NCBI RefSeq assembly: GCF_024436375.1
Contig: NZ_JAFMZM010000005.1
Coordinates: 62,001 to 126,000, forward strand
Length of the DNA stretch: 64,000 nt
From: Nocardioides astragali
Lineage (GTDB): Bacteria; Actinomycetota; Actinomycetes; Propionibacteriales; Nocardioidaceae
Direction of reading: 5' to 3'
The number at the start of each line of letters is the position of its first letter. The stretch's first letter is position 1. Below the pieces are notes generated by a model. It searched no databases and had not been told where the DNA came from. It was given only the letters and a program-made list of their open reading frames with translations. Both the position numbers and the translations under genes were made by a program. Of this stretch, positions 59,173 through 64,000 are shown piece after piece.

Positions 59173-59640
59173 ATGGAGCTCAACGGTGTCCCGCTGCACC
59201 CACTGGTGGTGCACGCGGTGGTCGTCCTCGGTCCGCTGGCCGCGCTCGCGGGCCTGGTCTATGCGGCGGTCCCGAGGTGGCGCTGGCTGCTGCGCTGGCC
59301 GCTGGTCGTGCTCGCCGTCGTCGTCGCGGTCGTCTCGTGGGTCGCGGTCATGTCCGGTGAGGACCTCCTGAAGGCACGCCCGGAACTGGCCCCGATCGTG
59401 GAGGTGCACATGGAGCGGGGCGAGCTGCTGCGCAACGTGGCCTTGGGCTACGCGCTCCTCTCCGCCTTCGCCGCCTGGGCCCTCGGCGGGGTCTCCGCCC
59501 TGGCGTCGGGCCGGGGAGCGCGCGAGTCGCGAGGCCCGCTCGGCATCGTCGCGGCCGTCCTGCTGGCCGCGGCCGCGGTCGCGCTCCTGGTCATGCTCTA
59601 CCTGGCCGGGGACTCCGGCGCCCGCGCTGTCTGGGGCTGA
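59173..59640 (+). CDS. DUF2231 family membrane protein
   Basis: 155 residues. Opens with the family motif LNGVPLHPLVVHAVVVLGPLA, holding two His, and has four hydrophobic helices; GEDLLK lies between helices 2 and 3, followed by VEVHMERGELL. Function of the family is unknown; the conserved HP...H pattern suggests haem or metal binding. Convergent with rsgA. Confidence 0.87.
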   Translation: MELNGVPLHPLVVHAVVVLGPLAALAGLVYAAVPRWRWLLRWPLVVLAVVVAVVSWVAVMSGEDLLKARPELAPIVEVHMERGELLRNVALGYALLSAFAAWALGGVSALASGRGARESRGPLGIVAAVLLAAAAVALLVMLYLAGDSGARAVWG

Positions 59641-59655
59641 GCCACGGGTCGCTGC

Positions 59656-60660
59656 CTACCAGTCGGTGGCGCTCTCCCGCGCAGTGAGGAGCCTGCGGAA
59701 CGACTCGACCCGATCGGGGTCGGCCTCGCCCGCCGCCAGCGCCTCGTCGAGGCCGCACTCCGGTTCGCCGGTGCCGTGCGAGCAGCCGCGCGGGCAGCTC
59801 TCGGTCATCTCGTCGAGGTCGGGGAACGCCTCGATCAGGTCCTCGGGCCGCACGTGCGCGAGGCCGAACGAGCGGATGCCCGGTGTGTCGATGATCCAGC
59901 CGTCGCCGTCGGGGAGCTCGAGCAGGTAGGCGCTCGTCGAGGTGTGACGCCCACGGCCGGTGACGGCGTTGACGATGCCGACCTCGCGGTGCGCGTCGGG
60001 CACGAGGGCGTTGACGAGGGTCGACTTGCCGACGCCGCTGTGCCCGACCAGCACGCTCGTACGTCCGCGCAACCGGTCGAGCAGCTCGGACAGGTCGCCG
60101 GCCCCCTCGCCCTTGAGCTGGGTGACGACCCAGGGGACGCCGAGCGACCGGTAGGTCGAGAGCAGGGTCTCCGGGTCGGCCAGGTCGGCCTTGGTCAGGC
60201 ACAGCAGCGGCGCCATGCCGGCGTCGAACGCCGCCACGAGTGCGCGGTCGATGAGCCGCGGTCGCGGCTCGGGGTCGGCGAGCGCGGTCACCACGACGAG
60301 CTGGTCAGCGTTGGACACGATCACCCGCTCGACCGGGTCGTCGTCGTCGGCGGTGCGACGCAGCGTCGTGGTGCGCTCGACCACCTCGACGATCCGGGCG
60401 AGTGACCCGTCGGCCCCGCTCGTGTCACCCACCACGCGGACGCGGTCGCCGACCACGACCCCCTTGCGGCCGAGCGGACGCGACTTCATCGCCATCACCC
60501 GGCGACCCTCGAGGAGCAGGGTGAAGCGGCCGCGGTCCACCGTCACCACTCGGGCGTCGACGGCGTCGTCGTAGGTCGGCCGGTCCTTGGTGCGCGGCCG
60601 GGTGCGGCGCCGGGGCCGCTCGTAGTGCTCCTGGTCGTGGTCGGAGTAGCGACCCGTCAC
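59656..60660 (-). CDS. rsgA: Ribosome small-subunit GTPase RsgA
   Basis: 334 residues from a GTG overlapping the aroA stop (GTGA). Circularly permuted GTPase: G4 motif TKAD precedes G1 [12 protein letters not shown] and G3 DTPGI. Before the GTPase is an OB fold ([20 protein letters not shown]), after it a zinc knuckle ([16 protein letters not shown]). The first ~40 residues are Arg-rich and poorly conserved. Acts late in 30S maturation. Co-transcription with aroA is common in actinobacteria. Confidence 0.94.
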   Translation of the reverse strand: MTGRYSDHDQEHYERPRRRTRPRTKDRPTYDDAVDARVVTVDRGRFTLLLEGRRVMAMKSRPLGRKGVVVGDRVRVVGDTSGADGSLARIVEVVERTTTLRRTADDDDPVERVIVSNADQLVVVTALADPEPRPRLIDRALVAAFDAGMAPLLCLTKADLADPETLLSTYRSLGVPWVVTQLKGEGAGDLSELLDRLRGRTSVLVGHSGVGKSTLVNALVPDAHREVGIVNAVTGRGRHTSTSAYLLELPDGDGWIIDTPGIRSFGLAHVRPEDLIEAFPDLDEMTESCPRGCSHGTGEPECGLDEALAAGEADPDRVESFRRLLTARESATDW

Positions 60661-61973
60661 GGGGCCGCTCCGGGCCCGGCCCCGGCGGTGCCGAGCACCG
60701 CTCGGCTCCATGCGGAGGCGAAGTCGGGGAACGTCTTGGAGGTCGTGGCGATGTCCTCGACCAGCACGCCGTCGACCGCCAACCCGAGGATGACGCCCGC
60801 GTGGGCCATCCGGTGGTCGGCATAGGTCCGGAAGACGCCGCCGCGCAGGACCGCGGGACGGATGGACAACCCGTCCTCGCGCTCGGTGACATCCGCCCCC
60901 AGCCGGCCGAGCTCGGTGGCGAGGGCGGTGATCCGGTCGGTCTCGTGGCCACGGATGTGGGCGACGCCGCGCAGGTGGGAGGGGGAGTCGGCCAGCGCGC
61001 ACAGCGCGGCGACGGCGGGCGTGAGCTCACCGACGTCGTGGAGGTCGAGGTCGACCCCCGAGAGTCGCTGTGGCCCGACCACGGTCAGGTCACCGTCGGC
61101 CAGGCTCACCTCGCAGCCCATCAGCGCCAGGATCTCGCGGAGCTCGTCACCGGGCTGGGTCGTCCGAGCGGGCCAGTCGCGCACGGTGACGCGCCCGCCG
61201 GTGGCGGCGCCGAGGGCGAGGAACGGGGCCGCGTTGGAGAGGTCGGGCTCGATGTCGTGGTCGGCGGCAGCGACCGGACCCGGGGCGACCGCCCAGCGGT
61301 TGGCGTCGGTGTCGTCCACCTCGACACCGTGGTGGCGGAGCATCTGCACGGTCATCTCGATGTGCGGCAGGGAGGGCACGGGCTTGCCCACGTGACGCAC
61401 GTCGACTCCGTGCTCGTAGCGCGCGCCCGCCAGCAGCAGCGCCGACACGAACTGGGAGGAGGCACTCGCGTCGATGGTCACCGTCCCGCCGGGGACCGCG
61501 CCGGCGCCGTGCACCGCGAACGGGAGGGCACCGCGTCCGCCGTCGTCGATGTGGACGCCGAGCGCGCCGAGCGCGGCGAGCATCTGGCCCACGGGGCGCA
61601 GCCGCATGTGGGGGTCGCCGTCGAAGCGCACCGTGCCGCTGGAGAGCCCGGCCACGGGCGGCACGAACCGCATCACCGTGCCGGCGAGCCCGCAGTCGAC
61701 GTCGCCGTCGCGGTCCCACGCTCCGGGGGTGACGGCCATGTCGTCGCCCTGGTCCTCGAGGCGAGTGCCGAGGGCGGTCAGTGCCGCGGCCATGAGGCGG
61801 GTGTCACGCGACCGGAGCGGTCGGCGTACGACGCTGGGTCCGTCGGCGAGCGAGGCGAGGAGCAGCGCACGGTTGGTCAGCGACTTGCTCCCGGGCAGGG
61901 ACACGACACGGTCGACCGCGTCGTGGGGGCGCGGCGCCGCCCAGAGGTCGGGGGACGGGGCAGGCTCACTCAC
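60657..61973 (-). CDS. aroA: 5-enolpyruvylshikimate-3-phosphate synthase
   Basis: 438 residues. [20 protein letters not shown] (Lys and Arg of the shikimate-3-phosphate site), [11 protein letters not shown] (loop equivalent of LGNAGTAMR), [12 protein letters not shown], and near the end [13 protein letters not shown]. The penultimate step of chorismate synthesis, in the cytosol; transfers enolpyruvyl from PEP. The loop reads L-A-G-T-V-M-R, so it differs from the E. coli type at the positions often linked to glyphosate sensitivity. Confidence 0.94.
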   Translation of the reverse strand: MSEPAPSPDLWAAPRPHDAVDRVVSLPGSKSLTNRALLLASLADGPSVVRRPLRSRDTRLMAAALTALGTRLEDQGDDMAVTPGAWDRDGDVDCGLAGTVMRFVPPVAGLSSGTVRFDGDPHMRLRPVGQMLAALGALGVHIDDGGRGALPFAVHGAGAVPGGTVTIDASASSQFVSALLLAGARYEHGVDVRHVGKPVPSLPHIEMTVQMLRHHGVEVDDTDANRWAVAPGPVAAADHDIEPDLSNAAPFLALGAATGGRVTVRDWPARTTQPGDELREILALMGCEVSLADGDLTVVGPQRLSGVDLDLHDVGELTPAVAALCALADSPSHLRGVAHIRGHETDRITALATELGRLGADVTEREDGLSIRPAVLRGGVFRTYADHRMAHAGVILGLAVDGVLVEDIATTSKTFPDFASAWSRAVLGTAGAGPGAAP

Positions 61974-61991
61974 CCGCGCACCTTATCGAGA

Positions 61992-62522
61992 TCAGGTCAG
62001 CTGGGCCTTGGCGAGCTTCGCCTCGCGACGGGCGTCCTTGGCGACCTGACGTGCCTCACGGCGTACGTCAGCTGCCGCCCGGCGGGCGCGCCAGGCGAGG
62101 CCGGGCTTGCCCTCGGTGTCGACGCCGGCGAGCAGGAGGCCGCCGAGGACCGAGGTGTTCTTGATGAACTCGCGGCGCTGTGCGGCCTTCGCCTGGGGGT
62201 CGCTCTCCTCCCAGAAGGCGTGCTCGGCGAGGGTGGTGGGCACGAGCGACGCGGCGAGCACGGCGGCGCTGAGGCGCGGCGCCCGACCGGTCGCCAGTGC
62301 CGCGGCGGCGAGGAGCTGCGCGCCGGCGTTGATCCGCACGAGGGTGGCGGCGTCGGTGGGGATCGGCGCGCTCGGCGCTGCGCGCTGGACGAGAGGGACG
62401 AACCGGTCGGCGACGGGCTTGGCCTTGACCGCGTGGGCTTCGGTGTTGCGGAGGGCATGGATCCCGCCGGCGACGAAGATCGAGGCCAGCATCGGACGGG
62501 CGAGCAACCGGGTGATCGTCAT
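61992..62522 (-). CDS. DoxX-like membrane protein
   Basis: 176 residues. Four hydrophobic segments in the first ~130 residues in DoxX order, beginning LARPMLASIFVAGGIHAL, with PTDAATLVRINAGAQLLAAA and EFIKNTSVLGGLLLAGVD. The C-terminal ~40 residues are strongly basic (Arg, Lys, Ala repeats) and helical. DoxX proteins support thiol redox and quinone homeostasis in mycobacteria; the role here is inferred from fold only. Next to aroA by 18 bases. Confidence 0.83.
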   Translation of the reverse strand: MTITRLLARPMLASIFVAGGIHALRNTEAHAVKAKPVADRFVPLVQRAAPSAPIPTDAATLVRINAGAQLLAAAALATGRAPRLSAAVLAASLVPTTLAEHAFWEESDPQAKAAQRREFIKNTSVLGGLLLAGVDTEGKPGLAWRARRAAADVRREARQVAKDARREAKLAKAQLT

Positions 62523-62591
62523 GCACCCCTGTCTACACGATGCCCTGGGACCACGCTCCGTCCACAGGGGTGCCTGCAGGCGGCGGGAGGC

Positions 62592-64000
62592 TCAGTCGAG
62601 CGAGGCGCGCCAGGTGTTGTTGCCGGGGTCGGGGTCCGGAGCTGCGGGGGCGAGGGCGGCCACGACCGAGGCCCCCTGCGGGGCGACCACCTGGAGCGCG
62701 ACGGGGGACGGGTCGGCACCCGAGATCTGGCAGGTCGCGAGCGCCTTGACGACCACGCACCGTGCGTCGCCGGTGCGCACCACGCTGGCCTCGGACGCCG
62801 CCACGGTGAGGACCGCAGTGGCACCGGAGGGCAGTCCCGCCACGCGGAGCACCACTTCGTACGTCGGATGGGCGCCGCCGACGCTCCCACCGAGCGAGGC
62901 GTCCGGGAGTGCGGGCGGTGGAGTGGGGCTGGGGGTGGGCGTCGGGGTCGGGGTGGCCGTGGGAGTCGGCGTGGGCGTCGGGGTCGGGGTGGCCGTCGGT
63001 GTCGGGTCGGACGTGGGCGTCGGGTCGGACGTGGGCGTCGGGTCGGACGTGGGCGTCGGGTCGGACGTCGGTGTCGGGTCGGAGGTCGGTGTCGGGTCGG
63101 AGGTCGGTGTCGGGTCGGAAGTGGGTGTCGGGTCGGACGTGGGAACCGTCTCGGGCGTCGTGGTGGGAACGACCTCCACCTCGTCCCCGGGTGTGAGGAC
63201 GAGCTCGTCCGTGGCCGTCCCGGGGCGGTCGCGCTGGGACGGCTCTAGTGAGCGCGACGGGTCAGTGTCGCCCGAGGAGCTGCTCGCCGCCGGCGGCGAG
63301 GTGGGCCGCAGGGCGGCGGGGTCGGCCGGCGCCTTGTCGGGACCACCCAGCCCGAGAGCCAGCCCGCCCGCGACGACGACGGTGGTGGTGGCGACACCGG
63401 CGACGGCCGCAGTGCCGGAGCTGCCCGCGATCGCGTCGCGGATCCTGCCCACCAGCAGGCCGAGGCCCCCCGGCAGCGCTCCGGCGGTGACCGTGCCGCC
63501 GAGGTAGGCCGTGGCCGCTCCGCCCAGCAGCAGCGGGGCCAGGAGCGCCCCGAGGCCGGAGTTGACCTCGGTGAGCTCGAGGTAGATCGCCATGCAGGAG
63601 CGGCACTCGCCGAGGTGGTCCTCCACCTTGGCGGCGTCGCGTCGGGAGGTGGCGTTGCGGACGTATGCGCCCAGCTGCCCGTGGGTCCAGCGGCAGGTGT
63701 CCGCCTCGAGCTCGAGCTCCTCGGCGTGCTGGGTGAGGAAGGCCTGCCGCAGGCCCTCGCGGGCGCGGTAGGCCAGTGCCGAGACCGAGTTGGCGCTCAT
63801 GCCGAGGAGGGGCGCGACGTCGGCGGGCTTCTCCCCCTCCACCTCGGTGTGCCACAGCACCAGCTGCCAGCGCTCGGGCAGCGACGCGAACGCCTTGGCC
63901 GCGGCGGCGCTCTCGAAGCCCTCGACGGCCGTGTCGACGAACGGCACGCCCGGGTCGAAGGCCTCCATGTCGTCGGTGGTGTGCAGCCGGGCGGTGGCGC
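62592..64000 (-). CDS. Sigma-70 factor fused to anti-sigma zinc finger and Thr/Pro-repeat secreted domain (N-terminus outside window)
   Basis: At least 469 residues here; the sigma region 2 lies beyond the right edge. Visible, from an internal Met at 63968: sigma region 4 (LPERWQLVLWHTEVEGEKPA, GMSANSVSALAYRAREGLR), then a zf-HC2 anti-sigma zinc finger (HLGECRSCMAIYLEL, with an earlier His pair), one membrane helix (~175-200), a Ser/Pro linker, eight TSDPTP units plus a longer TPTP run, and a C-terminal ~95-residue beta domain with two cysteines. It thus carries the sigma and its inhibitor in one chain, tethered through the membrane with an outer sensor-like domain. Confidence 0.8.
   Translation of the reverse strand, partial: ATARLHTTDDMEAFDPGVPFVDTAVEGFESAAAAKAFASLPERWQLVLWHTEVEGEKPADVAPLLGMSANSVSALAYRAREGLRQAFLTQHAEELELEADTCRWTHGQLGAYVRNATSRRDAAKVEDHLGECRSCMAIYLELTEVNSGLGALLAPLLLGGAATAYLGGTVTAGALPGGLGLLVGRIRDAIAGSSGTAAVAGVATTTVVVAGGLALGLGGPDKAPADPAALRPTSPPAASSSSGDTDPSRSLEPSQRDRPGTATDELVLTPGDEVEVVPTTTPETVPTSDPTPTSDPTPTSDPTPTSDPTPTSDPTPTSDPTPTSDPTPTSDPTPTATPTPTPTPTPTATPTPTPTPSPTPPPALPDASLGGSVGGAHPTYEVVLRVAGLPSGATAVLTVAASEASVVRTGDARCVVVKALATCQISGADPSPVALQVVAPQGASVVAALAPAAPDPDPGNNTWRASLD
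63001..63144 (-). repeat. Eight 18-base units encoding TSDPTP
   Basis: Eight copies of an 18-base unit (core GGGTCGGA on the plus strand) in frame with the sigma/anti-sigma fusion, differing only at a few third-codon positions. They are flanked by a longer Thr-Pro run at 62925-63000. On the protein level this makes an extended wall-spanning stalk. Copy number is likely to vary between strains. Confidence 0.8.

Noticed and set aside
63001..63144. Eight regular 18-base repeats
   Set aside because: They encode TSDPTP in frame in the sigma/anti-sigma protein; no spacers, no cas genes.

Overview
The window is high-GC, gene-dense DNA with many GTG starts and 4-base ATGA/GTGA stop/start overlaps. 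Together with 3Fe-4S ferredoxin, DUF5709, DUF4383, sigma/anti-sigma and paa gene types, this points to an actinobacterium. Nocardioides or a close relative (Propionibacteriales) is my best guess, made by recognition and not by a search. No rRNA, tRNA, CRISPR array or intact mobile element was seen.

Layout. 1-2756: tail of a membrane protein, then cydAB (bd-type quinol oxidase) behind a near-ideal Rex operator. 2772-4625: DMT exporter and divergent LysR regulator. 4635-8035: overlapping minus-strand operon for a redox module (ApbE flavin transferase, ferric-reductase-like membrane protein, NuoF-like flavoprotein, small ferredoxin, membrane-anchored Ser/Gly-rich protein). It faces a secreted His/Asp-repeat protein (8166) and an OmpR-type two-component system (8668-10622). 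10675-17653: small envelope or hypothetical proteins, an AraC-DinB fusion, DUF2200, DUF4383, fatty-acid desaturase, YbdK-type ligase, a truncated amidohydrolase abutting a GNAT gene, and an Asp/Glu racemase. 17669-24678: receiver-thioredoxin-reductase-like fusion, TPR protein, phosphotransferase, ACC deaminase with its GntR regulator, and an LLM flavin monooxygenase. 24757-26200: small proteins and an SDR.

26371-33013 is a phenylacetate catabolic locus: paaZ is divergent from paaABCDE, with a palindrome between them and a TetR gene at the end. PaaABCE epoxidises phenylacetyl-CoA, PaaD matures iron-sulfur clusters, and PaaZ opens the ring. 33279-36005: SNF2-type helicase and DUF5709. 36006-43077 is a lower-coding, scarred region. 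It holds a nonsense-interrupted ORF, a headless SMI1/KNR4-like fragment, a headless LuxR response regulator and an IS30 transposase tail, among intact accessory genes (RidA, APH, LD-carboxypeptidase, RTX-like secreted protein).

43078-49893: NmrA-like protein, DHFR-like protein, SDR, then a tightly overlapping lipid/xenobiotic operon (acyl-CoA dehydrogenase, SDR, ACAD10-type phosphotransferase, histidine phosphatase). This is divergent from a TetR gene whose start codon sits on the axis of a perfect 33-bp palindrome. 49883-64000 is mostly housekeeping: secreted zincin, cytidylyltransferase, DUF445, S4 protein, ABC exporter with divergent NarL-type two-component system, FKBP, CBS protein, HisN-like phosphatase, DUF2231, rsgA-aroA, DoxX-like protein, and a sigma factor fused to its own anti-sigma zinc finger and a Thr-Pro repeat stalk (runs off the right end).
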